A stretch of DNA of 64,000 nt from the NCBI RefSeq assembly GCF_020386615.1, contig NZ_CP077769.1, forward strand, positions 2,294,001-2,358,000. Reading direction: 5' to 3'. Below the pieces are notes generated by a model that did no database searches, was not told where the DNA came from, and was given only the letters and a program-made list of their open reading frames with translations. Within the stretch, counting starts at the first letter, position 1; each line of letters opens with the position of its first letter. The DNA comes from Chitinophaga pendula (GTDB lineage Bacteria; Bacteroidota; Bacteroidia; Chitinophagales; Chitinophagaceae). A program made the position numbers and the translations under genes. Of this stretch, positions 43,622-51,898 are shown one piece after another.

Positions 43622-44055
43622 CGGGCGATCGCGCTATCGAGATGACTAACCACGATAGGTAGGTGATACATACCTGTAATGACAGGCGACTGTGCCTTTA
43701 GCTGGTACAAATGGGAAAAGCAAGCCATTACCAGGCTGGTGAATATAATAAAATGAGATATCTGTGAGTGAAAAGCCATGTCTTTGATTGCAGGTACTAA
43801 AGTAAATGCTTCGGCGATCAAATATTGAAACGTATAAAATATTCTCCGGCGTATTGCAAACCCGGTGGTAAATATTTAATTTCAGCTAACAGGTGAACAG
43901 CAATGCAGTTGAACTGTATCCAGACTGCCGATGGTATGGCGGAACAAATATCCGAGTGAAGAATAATACGGTTGTATAATATCCAGGTGAACAATTGAAA
44001 TAATCCATCCCGTGACTTGTCATTGCGGACAGGCATGAGGTAATTCCAACGTACT
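43622..44055. other. Intergenic region before the PL8 lyase gene
   Basis: 434 bp. A minus-strand open frame (43588-43821) has a hydrophobic stretch and an AQSP-like cleavage site but overlaps the methyltransferase end and has no supporting signals. No clear promoter or terminator seen. Confidence 0.35.
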
Positions 44056-47046
44056 ATGAAAATGAAATACCCGACCACTCTTTTGCTGGCCTTGCTGGGC
44101 TTTTTATGGACCCATGGTATCCATCTGCGTGCCCAATCTCCGGCGACTACGGTGTATGATTCCGTTATGACGAACATCCGTACTATCCAATGGGCTTTGG
44201 CGGGTGATACGGTGGCGTTGCGTAACAATGTGAGTAATCTCCTGGCGACGATGCAAGGGGATAGTTCCTGGCCGGACATTAACTATGCGGACCGTTCGCA
44301 GACGAACTGGTTGCCGATCGCGCACCTGGACAGGCTGAAGCCGATGGTGCTGGCCTACACGCTGGCGGGTGGCTATTATTATGGTAATACGCAGTTGCAT
44401 CAGCGGATCAGTGCCGCGCTGGCGTATTGGTACCGGGTGCATCCTACCAGTACGAACTGGTATATGCAGCAGATTGCGAGTCCGCAGCGGATAGGCATCC
44501 TGCTGATCTTATTGCGTATGGGCAAGGTGGCTATACCTCCGGGTACGGAAGATAACCTGCTGGGGCGTATGGCTGTGGAGGGCGGGCGGCCGGATCAACC
44601 CGGTTCGTTGGGGTCGGGCGCCAACAAACTGGATATTGCGACCCATTGGATATACCGGGGCTGCCTGCAGAAGGATAGTGCGGTATTGTCTTTCGGGGTG
44701 TCGCAGGCGTATTACCCGATCGTACAGACGACGGAAGAGGGTATTCAATATGATCTGTCTTATCAGCAGCACGGTAAACAGTTGTATATAGGCGGTTACG
44801 GATCGGTATTGCTGAACGGAGAAATTGGTGTGGCGTTGTATACGGTAGGTACTCGGTATGCGCTGGCGGGCGGGCAGCTCTCTTTGTTAAGCCGGTTTGC
44901 CCTGCAGACCTACCTTGCTGTGATCCGCGGGCAGTATGCGCATTATAACACGATGGGCCGGAGTATCAGCCGTACCAATGCGATACGGCAGGCTGGTACG
45001 CAATGGGTGACTAATATGAAGGTGCTGGACCCTGCTCATGCAGCGGCCTACGATACGGCGATCAGCCGGCTGAGTGGTGTGCAGCCAGCCGGTTATGGGG
45101 TACGCCCTGCCCATACGCATTACTGGACATCGGATTACAGCCTGCATATAAGACCCGGTTATAGTTTCGATGTGCGTATGGTCTCTACCCGTACGTTACG
45201 GAATGAGAACGGGAATGGGGAGCACCTGAAAGGGTATTTCCTGGCGGATGGTGCCACTAATCTGTCTACTGTGGGCGGCGAATACTACAATATATTCCCG
45301 GCCTGGGACTGGGCGCATATACCCGGTGTAACGGCCCCGGTGTTGAGTAACCTTCCATTACCGGCGGCATGGGGGACTGCCGGTACGGTGGCTTTTGCGG
45401 GCGGGGTATCGGATAGCCTGTATGGCGTGAGTGCCTATGCTTACGCGGATAACAATTACAGCATTAATACCAGTGCGCGGAAGTCCTGGTTTTACTTTGA
45501 TGACGAGATCGTTTGCCTGGGTGCGAATATTCAATCTACCGCGAGTGCTCCTGTTCATACGACGATGGATCAATGTCTGCTGAATGGGGCGGTGACGGTA
45601 TTACAAGGCGGGCAGGTGGCGAGTTTTACCAATGGTACTTATAGTTACAATAATAACCTGCGTTGGCTGACACATGCAGGGGTAGGATATTATTTCCCTG
45701 GTGGCGGGCAGGTGCGGTTAAGTGCCGGAGAGCAGGCCGGTACCTGGAAGTCGATCAACAATACCTCTGTTGCTGATACGGTACGCAAGCAGGTGATGAA
45801 GTTGTGGCTGGATCATGGAAGTCAGCCGGCGGGAGCGGCGTATGCATATATACTGTTGCCAGGTAAAGGTAGTGCCGCCGCGATGCAGGCTTACGATACT
45901 ACTCGCATACGTGTATATGCCAATACGGATTCTATGCAGGTGGTGCAGCACCGTACGCTGGGCATCTGGCAGCTGGTGTTTTATAAAGCGGCTACATTCA
46001 CCGCCGGGGATATGTCCATACAAGCGGAGGCCGGATGTGTGATGATACTGAAAGGGGTGGGTACTACGCAAGTGACGGTACACCTGGCGGATCCTGCGCA
46101 GCAGTTGAATACGCTTCGTTTGCGGTTACGCCTGCCAGGTATTGCCCGGGAGAAATTGCTGGAGGCGAATATGCCTGCAGCGCCTTACCGGGGTAGTACG
46201 CTGCGGTTGTTCGTGCATGATCAGACACCGGACTATACTGGTCCGGCACCGGAGCAGCGGGTATATGCGATGGCGGATGCCTATGTAAACGACGGCGCTA
46301 CGGCAGGTACCAACTATGGGAGTGCTACTGGGTTGGTCATCAAAAAAGATAACCAGGGATATAACCGGGAGGTATATACTAAGTTTCCGCTGCCGGTGAC
46401 TGATAGTGCTGCTATCAGTAAGGTGACGTTACAGCTGAAGGTGCGGAATGCCAATACTTCTATTACTACGACCAGCTGGCAGGTGCGGTATGTGGCGGAT
46501 AACAGCTGGACGGAGTCGGGTATCAACTGGAACAATAAACCCGGATCGGCGGAGCTGCTGGCTACTGTTGATGGTAGTGTAGCCGGTACGACCGCTGTGT
46601 TTGACATTACAGCGAAGGTGAAACAGGCGGTGGGGCAGCATGATCCTGCGATTTCATTGCATACGGTGTCTACTAGCAGAGGGGATGCCAAAACGGATGC
46701 AGCATTTTATTCGCGGGAGAATACGGACAGCAGTCTACAACCCATGCTTACCTTTTACTTGAAGAGCGGTAGTACCGGTGCGCAGATGCGGGCACCGGTG
46801 ACGGTGGCGACAACGCCGGCACTGCTGAGCTGGGTGGTGGCGCCTAACCCTGCCAGTACGCAGTTGTATATTACTTCGGCGCGTAGCGGAACGATTGTGC
46901 TGATGGATGCGGGCGGCAAGATATGGAAGCGGGTAACCGTCTCTCCCCAGGTGAAGGTAAGTCTGGATGTGAGTATGTTACCCGCCGGTATTTATTATCT
47001 GAAGGGAGTGGGAGAAAGTGCGTATCCGGTGATGATCGTGCGTTAG
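44056..47046 (+). CDS. Secreted PL8-family polysaccharide lyase with CBM-like and T9SS domains
   Basis: 996 residues with a signal peptide (to about HLRAQ). The alpha/alpha-barrel contains PL8 catalytic signatures: GSGANKLD (N190), YQQHGKQLYIGGYG (H239 and Y248) and GRSISR (R302/R306). A beta-sandwich region follows with NENGNGEHLKGYFLADG and FYFDDEIVCLGANI. Then comes a DNRLRE/CBM96-like module (about 735-915; ADAYVNDGATAGTNYGS, WTESGINWNNKP) and a T9SS sorting domain (VVAPNPAS to the end). Known: PL8 lyases cut hyaluronate, chondroitin, alginate or xanthan by beta-elimination. Its position beside the EPS arm suggests action on the cell's own uronate-containing polymer; host or plant polymers are the alternative. 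Confidence 0.9.
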   Translation: MKMKYPTTLLLALLGFLWTHGIHLRAQSPATTVYDSVMTNIRTIQWALAGDTVALRNNVSNLLATMQGDSSWPDINYADRSQTNWLPIAHLDRLKPMVLAYTLAGGYYYGNTQLHQRISAALAYWYRVHPTSTNWYMQQIASPQRIGILLILLRMGKVAIPPGTEDNLLGRMAVEGGRPDQPGSLGSGANKLDIATHWIYRGCLQKDSAVLSFGVSQAYYPIVQTTEEGIQYDLSYQQHGKQLYIGGYGSVLLNGEIGVALYTVGTRYALAGGQLSLLSRFALQTYLAVIRGQYAHYNTMGRSISRTNAIRQAGTQWVTNMKVLDPAHAAAYDTAISRLSGVQPAGYGVRPAHTHYWTSDYSLHIRPGYSFDVRMVSTRTLRNENGNGEHLKGYFLADGATNLSTVGGEYYNIFPAWDWAHIPGVTAPVLSNLPLPAAWGTAGTVAFAGGVSDSLYGVSAYAYADNNYSINTSARKSWFYFDDEIVCLGANIQSTASAPVHTTMDQCLLNGAVTVLQGGQVASFTNGTYSYNNNLRWLTHAGVGYYFPGGGQVRLSAGEQAGTWKSINNTSVADTVRKQVMKLWLDHGSQPAGAAYAYILLPGKGSAAAMQAYDTTRIRVYANTDSMQVVQHRTLGIWQLVFYKAATFTAGDMSIQAEAGCVMILKGVGTTQVTVHLADPAQQLNTLRLRLRLPGIAREKLLEANMPAAPYRGSTLRLFVHDQTPDYTGPAPEQRVYAMADAYVNDGATAGTNYGSATGLVIKKDNQGYNREVYTKFPLPVTDSAAISKVTLQLKVRNANTSITTTSWQVRYVADNSWTESGINWNNKPGSAELLATVDGSVAGTTAVFDITAKVKQAVGQHDPAISLHTVSTSRGDAKTDAAFYSRENTDSSLQPMLTFYLKSGSTGAQMRAPVTVATTPALLSWVVAPNPASTQLYITSARSGTIVLMDAGGKIWKRVTVSPQVKVSLDVSMLPAGIYYLKGVGESAYPVMIVR

Positions 47047-47054
47047 GTACTAGT

Positions 47055-47897
47055 TTATTCCTTCAGGAATTTCTGGATCATAGCGGTGACGAAGGCGAGG
47101 GTTTGCGGGTCCGGATGGGAGGTGGCTATTTCGCCGATGCATTCACCATGGATGCCTGGCAGTACTGCGAGCCGGGCATGTGGCAGGGTATGGGAGAGTG
47201 TGAGGACGGAGCTGGTGAGGATAACGTCCTGGTCTGCGTGAATGAGTAGCGCCGGTGCATGGATCGCTTTGAGTGCGGTGTCTGGAATGTCTTTGAAATG
47301 GATCATCCGTTGGGAGTCGCGGTGGAACATCCTTTGTAGTCCTTCCTGGCTGGGATTGACGGCGAGATAGGCTTGTTGCAGTTCCTGGGGCATATTGGCG
47401 AGGGTGGCTTGTTCCATGCCTTCGAAGAAGCCTGGTATCATGCCATCGCGCCGGTAGGCGACGGCGCAGAGTACAAGTTTACCGACCAGCTGCGGATGCC
47501 GGATCGCGATCTGCAGGCAGGTGGTGGCACCGTTGCTGAAGCCCATGAAGTCGGCCTTTTCAATATGTAGATGTTGCAGCAAGGCGGCCACATCGTCTGC
47601 ATCCTGCTCGAAGCTGGACGGTGTATCCCTGTCGGCGGTGCGGCCATGCGACTGGCTTTCTACGCCGATGAGCTGGTGACCAGGCAGTAGCAGGGGCCAG
47701 ATGCGGCCGAAGGTAGAACTGATGGTGGAACCGCCGCCATGTAACAGGATGAGCGGTGTGCCATTGCCCTGTATCTCGTAATAGAGCTTGAGGCCATTTA
47801 CGGTAGCGTAATGTCCGTTAGGCGCTGATGTCTGTGCGTTCATATGCAAGTGAGTGAGGAACAATAATACGGTGAATAATATATTTCTGGTGAGCAT
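47055..47897 (-). CDS. Secreted alpha/beta-hydrolase
   Basis: 280 residues with a signal peptide (to about MNAQ). Motifs: YYEIQGNGTPLILLHGGGS (oxyanion HGGG), VESQSHGRT, elbow GFSNGAT (nucleophile Ser), LLIHADQDVI (Asp) and LPGIHGE (His). Known: general alpha/beta-hydrolase fold 1 (haloperoxidase/epoxide hydrolase/esterase-like). It is convergent with the PL8 gene, 8 bp apart. Substrate unknown. Confidence 0.92.
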   Translation of the reverse strand: MLTRNILFTVLLFLTHLHMNAQTSAPNGHYATVNGLKLYYEIQGNGTPLILLHGGGSTISSTFGRIWPLLLPGHQLIGVESQSHGRTADRDTPSSFEQDADDVAALLQHLHIEKADFMGFSNGATTCLQIAIRHPQLVGKLVLCAVAYRRDGMIPGFFEGMEQATLANMPQELQQAYLAVNPSQEGLQRMFHRDSQRMIHFKDIPDTALKAIHAPALLIHADQDVILTSSVLTLSHTLPHARLAVLPGIHGECIGEIATSHPDPQTLAFVTAMIQKFLKE

Positions 47898-48123
47898 GGC
47901 GTCTGATGGTTTGCTGATACAAACTTAGCATAGCTGGGTGGGAAGTAAGGGTAGGAGAAACGTCAATTTAAGGGGGGGATTGCGACAAGGCGGGTGTTAT
48001 TGGCGGTGAAAAAGGGGAATGTAGGTGGTAAAAAAGGGGAAACATGAGATGAAGAGGGGAACATGATAAGCAGGGGGTGAGTGTTTAATGCGTTGATTAT
48101 TATCAGGTTGTATCCTTGTTGCC

Positions 48124-48269
48124 TATAGCTTCTATAAGCGTTCTATAAGTGTTGTATAGGCAAACTATAGCCGGTGTATAGTCATTGTATAAGCTGGTAT
48201 ATGCTTAGCTTATACAATGACTATACGAATGTTATAGGAATGCTATAGGAAAGGTATACCTGAGGTATG
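48124..48269 (+). repeat. Helically phased TATA array (14 units, ~11-bp period)
   Basis: TATA starts at 48124, 133, 143, 155, 166, 177, 188, 198, 211, 222, 233, 244 and 255, and TATG at 48266. Most steps are 10-11 bp. The units look like (C/G)TATA(A/G)G with 4-nt variable spacers. A perfect 20-bp inverted repeat lies within it. It sits about 185 bp before the six-cysteine peptide gene. A regulatory array bound on one DNA face is possible. Confidence 0.75.
48176..48226 (+). repeat. Perfect 20-bp inverted repeat inside the TATA array
   Basis: Arms 48176-48195 and 48207-48226 are exact reverse complements around an 11-nt loop. There is no T-tract, so a rho-independent terminator is unlikely; cruciform or dimer-binding is possible. 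Confidence 0.8.
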
Positions 48270-48453
48270 GCATAGTTATCCTGAAAGGGGATGAGTGGGG
48301 TAGGAGGTAAGATAGTATCAGGTGAGAAGCATTTATGAATAGCATAGAAAGGGAATGTATGGATAGCGCAGTGGATGTGTGTAATATTGTTATGTCCCGA
48401 CTATGATGTTAACTGTACTGTTTAGATTTTTTTACGCTTAAAATAAATTCCAT

Positions 48454-48636
48454 ATGAAAAAAGTTGTTTTCCCAAGTATGCTATTGAGTCGTCAGGAGCT
48501 AAAAGATATTTTGGGAGGTGGCCAGGCGGTTGCAGCCCGCATTTGTACGGGTGATTGTATAACGCCGTATGACAGGTTAAAGTGTATAAGTCTTACCTGT
48601 AAGTGCAGGCCTCATGTTTTAGCCTGTGCACCCTGA
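48454..48636 (+). CDS. Double-glycine leader peptide with six-cysteine core
   Basis: 60 residues. The leader MKKVVFPSMLLSRQELKDIL ends in GGG (21-23), like the double-glycine leaders of Bacteroidota bacteriocins and other exported peptides (LSRxELKxIxGG). The core of 37 residues carries six Cys (RIC, GDC, LKC, LTC, KC, LAC), enough for three disulfides or thioethers. It lies downstream of the phased TATA array. No C39-peptidase exporter is in the window; the ABC protein at 14 kb lacks peptidase and ATPase. Function unknown: a secreted antimicrobial or signal peptide is the best guess. Confidence 0.65.
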   Translation: MKKVVFPSMLLSRQELKDILGGGQAVAARICTGDCITPYDRLKCISLTCKCRPHVLACAP

Positions 48637-48783
48637 TAAAAATGAGCATGTTTTTGCGGGTGTGGACGATTTTCCCGGTGGATTTACTTGTAAATGAGTA
48701 GAAAATTAGCGAAGTTCGTTGTCTGTATCTTTCGTTTAGCCAACTATGAGGGTTTACCTCCCGAGATGCAAAAACCGCTAATA

Positions 48784-49134
48784 ATGAAAAAAAAAGTATT
48801 ATTTATTGCCCTGGGGCTTACGCTGGGAAGCGTAACGTTTGCGCATGCGCAAAGCGACAAAGAAGAAAAAAAGAAAGCGAAAAGAGAGGCGGCGGAAGCC
48901 CGCCGGGAGAAACACAAAGAGTTTTGGACTAAGGTAGGAGAGAACCAGCGTGATTTCTGGAAAGGCGAGCATGAGAAGCATGTAGCGCGTAAGAAGGAGC
49001 GTGATGAGAAGCGGGCAGCTGCGAAGGCGGACAAGGACGCGAAAGGTACCAGTGAGGTGACGGAGGCGAAGGAGCCACGTAAGCCGCCAAAGCCATTTAA
49101 TCCATTCAAGAAGAAGAAAAAGGAAGAAGTTTAG
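48784..49134 (+). CDS. Small secreted lysine-rich coiled-coil protein
   Basis: 116 residues from ATG 48784 (MKKKVLFIALGLTLG, signal ending HAQS). The open frame extends 30 codons upstream but the signal peptide fixes this start. The mature part is extremely charged: KEEKKKAKREAAEARREKHK, then FWTKVGENQRDFW, KARKKER-like helices and a tail PRKPPKPFNPFKKKKKEEV. Such composition suggests a periplasmic or surface basic helix of unknown role. It has a strong terminator after it. A TATCTTTC near 48726 may be a -7 element. Confidence 0.7.
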   Translation: MKKKVLFIALGLTLGSVTFAHAQSDKEEKKKAKREAAEARREKHKEFWTKVGENQRDFWKGEHEKHVARKKERDEKRAAAKADKDAKGTSEVTEAKEPRKPPKPFNPFKKKKKEEV

Positions 49135-49146
49135 ATCGAGTATTTG

Positions 49147-49182
49147 CTGGTGGCCACTTAGGATGGCCACCAGTTTTGTTTT
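49147..49182 (+). terminator. Strong intrinsic terminator
   Basis: A 10-bp perfect GC-rich stem (49147-49156 with 49164-49173) is followed by TTTTGTTTT, 13 bp after the stop of the lysine-rich protein gene. Confidence 0.9.
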
Positions 49183-49186
49183 AGCC

Positions 49187-50050
49187 CTATATGGTAGTGA
49201 CAGGATCGGTACTGAGTGCGTTGTCTATTTTATCCAGCAGTTCTGGTGTTGCTTTCATATCAAATTTGCGGGCGAAATATTTGCCGCTATTGAGTAAGGT
49301 ATTGAGGTCTTCGATGCCGAAAGTTTTCGGATGTTCTTTACCGGCGGACCAGTCGATATAATGGAGATTGGTTTTGGTGATCTGGTCGCGGTAGCGGTTG
49401 CTGTTGAGCAGGATGGTTTGGAAGATGAATTCATCGGCGCCCCAGGTGAGTTTGAGGTACCTGCGGAGGGCGGGGTGTTTGCGTTCATATTCCAGGCAGT
49501 AGGCGACGCAGTCCTGGGTGAGTGTCCACCAGGCAGAGCCACACTCGAGTTTGAGGCCTAGTGGTGCTTTGCGTGGAGGTAATATTTTGGCCAGTATGTT
49601 GGTCAGCATGTATTTGCCTGGGAAGTTGTATTCTACGAAGTGGTAGCGATCCATTTTGCAGAGGTTGGGCTGCAAGGCTTCTTCGGAGATAACATCCATG
49701 AATTGTTGGTGCTGTTGTGTGCAGAGGAATTCATATATTTTCTCTATGGGTTGCAGTAGATAGTCCTGTGCGCTGAGTAAGGTGATGTAGTGGTAGCGAT
49801 GTTCGCTGGCCATAACGGCTTCCATGCCATTGAGGGTAGCCTGAATGATGCCCCATCCGGCCCAGGTGACGTTGGCTCTTTCGCTAACGGGATATACCTG
49901 TGGCAGGGAGAGTACTTCTTTCCATTCGTCGATATTACATTTTGCATCCACGTGCACATAGCAGTCTACCTGTGTGTGTTGTAACCGTAGTAACAAACGT
50001 TGTAATTGCGCGGGGTTTTTATGTGCCAGTATGATAAATGCCAGTTTCAT
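49187..50050 (-). CDS. GT14 beta-1,6-N-acetylglucosaminyltransferase-like enzyme
   Basis: 287 residues. It follows the core-2/I-branching pattern: FIILAHKNPAQLQRLL, CYVHVDAKC, HYITLLSAQDYLLQP, GSAWWTLTQDCVAYCL and TWGADEFIFQTILLNS. Known: GT14 enzymes add branching GlcNAc or Xyl by an inverting, metal-independent mechanism. It lies 28 bp after the flippase gene on the same strand and so belongs to a polysaccharide unit. Confidence 0.9.
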   Translation of the reverse strand: MKLAFIILAHKNPAQLQRLLLRLQHTQVDCYVHVDAKCNIDEWKEVLSLPQVYPVSERANVTWAGWGIIQATLNGMEAVMASEHRYHYITLLSAQDYLLQPIEKIYEFLCTQQHQQFMDVISEEALQPNLCKMDRYHFVEYNFPGKYMLTNILAKILPPRKAPLGLKLECGSAWWTLTQDCVAYCLEYERKHPALRRYLKLTWGADEFIFQTILLNSNRYRDQITKTNLHYIDWSAGKEHPKTFGIEDLNTLLNSGKYFARKFDMKATPELLDKIDNALSTDPVTTI

Positions 50051-50078
50051 GTTCGAACTATAATACTAGTATGGTGAA

Positions 50079-51437
50079 TTAATTGCTGTTAGACTCCTGA
50101 GTTTTGCCTGCACCCAGGGCGGCTCTTATTTTATTAAAGATGATCTTACATTCGGCCCATCCGAACAGCCATATATTCTTAACGCTGATATCGACTCTTT
50201 TCTGCAGGAAGTAGTATCCAAATGCGACGGCGAAGAGCACGTTGACGAAGGAGGCGAGTGCTACGGAGCGGATGTCGGTGAACAGCCATACGAAGAGGAT
50301 ATCGCAAGCGATGTTGAGTACGAGTTTGAGGAAGTTTTTATAAAAATTGATGTTGGGCAGATTGATCATATCGAGTGTAACGCCGATGAATCGATCTATG
50401 GGCCAGAAGATAGCGGACAGCAGGAAGATGCGTACGATATCGGTGGCGTCGAGATAGGCTTTGTCAGCGAGGAGGATGATCAGTGGTTGTGTGAGCAGCA
50501 GTAATCCGATGATGAACGGGATGATGATGATGCTTACGGTGCCGGTGTACCGGGCGAATGCCACTGCGACGGCGCGGTAGTCGTTGCGGTTGGCGGCAGC
50601 GGACAAGGTCGGCTGTGCGGTGGCGACGAAACTGCGGAGGATGATTTCAATGACTTCCATGAACTTTTGCGGGATGCTGTAGAGGGCTACGGCAGCTGGG
50701 TTCATCATGGTACGTATGACGAGATTATCAGAGTAGCTGAGTAAGGTAGAGGATACCATGCTGCCTACGATCATGCGGCCGAAGCGGTATAGTTGCATGG
50801 CCTGTGTTTTGGTCCGGAACCAGATGCTGCGGATGCGCGTCCATTTACGGAGCAGGCAGTATATGCTTGAAATGGCCATGGAGGCGGAATAAGCATATAA
50901 TACGTTTGGAAGGTTCACCTGTTTGAGCAGGAAGAGTACGGAAAGTATGACGAGGAAGGAGCCGTTTTGCATGAGGCGAACCAGGACGATCTTATCGAAG
51001 CGATGTTCGGCCTGCAGTATCCAGGTGGCGAAGTTCATGGGAAGTGACAAGAGCGTCAGTATACCCAGCCAGGTAAGGAAGAAATGCCAGGTAGCATTGA
51101 AATATGGGTAGGCGGCGGCTAGTACGATAAAGGAGACAAGTACATATGCCATCGTGACGAGCAGGGAGATGTACCAGGCGGCGCCGGTGACTTGTTTGCC
51201 CGTTTCTTCTTCTACACCAGCGTAGAATTTAATGATGCCGGACTGTAGCAGACCAGTACGGATCTGGTCCAATATATTGTAGGTGGCGATGAATAATACC
51301 CATTCGCCGAAGGCGGTGAGGGATAATATCCTTACCAGCATGGCAAAGGAGAGAACGTTAAAGAAAGCGGTGACCACATTGCCTAACAATGAGTGAAAGT
51401 GCCTGCTGCGGATGGCGTTAGCTAGCCCAAAAGCCAT
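50079..51437 (-). CDS. Wzx-type polysaccharide flippase
   Basis: 452 residues with about 12-14 membrane helices (for example VVTAFFNVLSFAMLVRIL, WYISLLVTMAYVLVSFIVLAA, ISIIIIPFIIGLLLL-like). It has a MATE/MOP-fold pattern including FGEWVLFIATYNILDQIRTG near the N-terminus and NLVIRTMMNPAAVALYSIPQKF in the middle. Known: such proteins flip undecaprenyl-linked repeat units to the periplasm, where Wzy polymerises them. It would complement the polymerase at 28.6-30 kb. First gene of a two-gene unit with the GT14. Confidence 0.92.
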   Translation of the reverse strand: MAFGLANAIRSRHFHSLLGNVVTAFFNVLSFAMLVRILSLTAFGEWVLFIATYNILDQIRTGLLQSGIIKFYAGVEEETGKQVTGAAWYISLLVTMAYVLVSFIVLAAAYPYFNATWHFFLTWLGILTLLSLPMNFATWILQAEHRFDKIVLVRLMQNGSFLVILSVLFLLKQVNLPNVLYAYSASMAISSIYCLLRKWTRIRSIWFRTKTQAMQLYRFGRMIVGSMVSSTLLSYSDNLVIRTMMNPAAVALYSIPQKFMEVIEIILRSFVATAQPTLSAAANRNDYRAVAVAFARYTGTVSIIIIPFIIGLLLLTQPLIILLADKAYLDATDIVRIFLLSAIFWPIDRFIGVTLDMINLPNINFYKNFLKLVLNIACDILFVWLFTDIRSVALASFVNVLFAVAFGYYFLQKRVDISVKNIWLFGWAECKIIFNKIRAALGAGKTQESNSN

Positions 51438-51898
51438 GAATCAAACTATTACCGGTTAATAAAAAAAGCCGGTCTTTTACAGGATATAATTAAAGTGAAG
51501 AAGGGGTAAGCGTAGGCTATACGCGATCCTTGTACAAAATGAGGACGCAATATACACTTTTCCCCGGAATGTGGAACCATGGTGATGGGTATTTAACTTA
51601 TTATTTATAATGGAACAGTTCGTTATAGATACATTTTAAAAATAATTTATTAAATACACTCATAGATATGCGTTTTTTTTCTCATTTGTATAGAAAAAAA
51701 TGTTTTCTTTGTACTGCTTATATCGTTGAGAATTTAAAACAAAGGGGACGCAAAGATTGTAATTGCTTGTATAGTTACTGACCTAATTTCAGTGGAATAT
51801 TTGCAGACAACAGGCCCTATTATTCAGGAAGAGGAACGCCGAAGGACACACAGGTCAGACCTCAAGTTACCATAGTACCTAAGAAAAACCACATCATT
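51438..51898. other. Divergent AT-rich intergenic region
   Basis: 460 bp, with long A/T runs (about 51600-51740). It should hold promoters for the flippase (minus) and the giant esterase (plus). A TTTTCTTTG near 51714 resembles a -7 element. No gene seen. Confidence 0.4.

Larger units (their letters stand above)
47898..48453. other. Intergenic region with the TATA array
   Basis: 556 bp between the divergent hydrolase and cysteine-rich peptide genes. Apart from the array it has a purine-rich stretch (about 47960-48080, GGGGAAAxATG-like repeats). No promoter consensus clearly seen. Confidence 0.5.

Noticed and set aside
43588..43821. Minus-strand frame with a signal-like segment and AQSP
   Set aside because: Overlaps the end of the methyltransferase gene and lacks any domain or operon context. 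It could be a remnant, but the support is too weak.
48124..48269. TATA array considered as a CRISPR or satellite
   Set aside because: Units are 7 bp with 4-nt spacers, far too short for CRISPR, and the spacers are not constant as in a simple tandem repeat.
48694..48783. Upstream extension of the lysine-rich protein
   Set aside because: The clear signal peptide starts at 48784, so the 30 extra codons are probably leader DNA.
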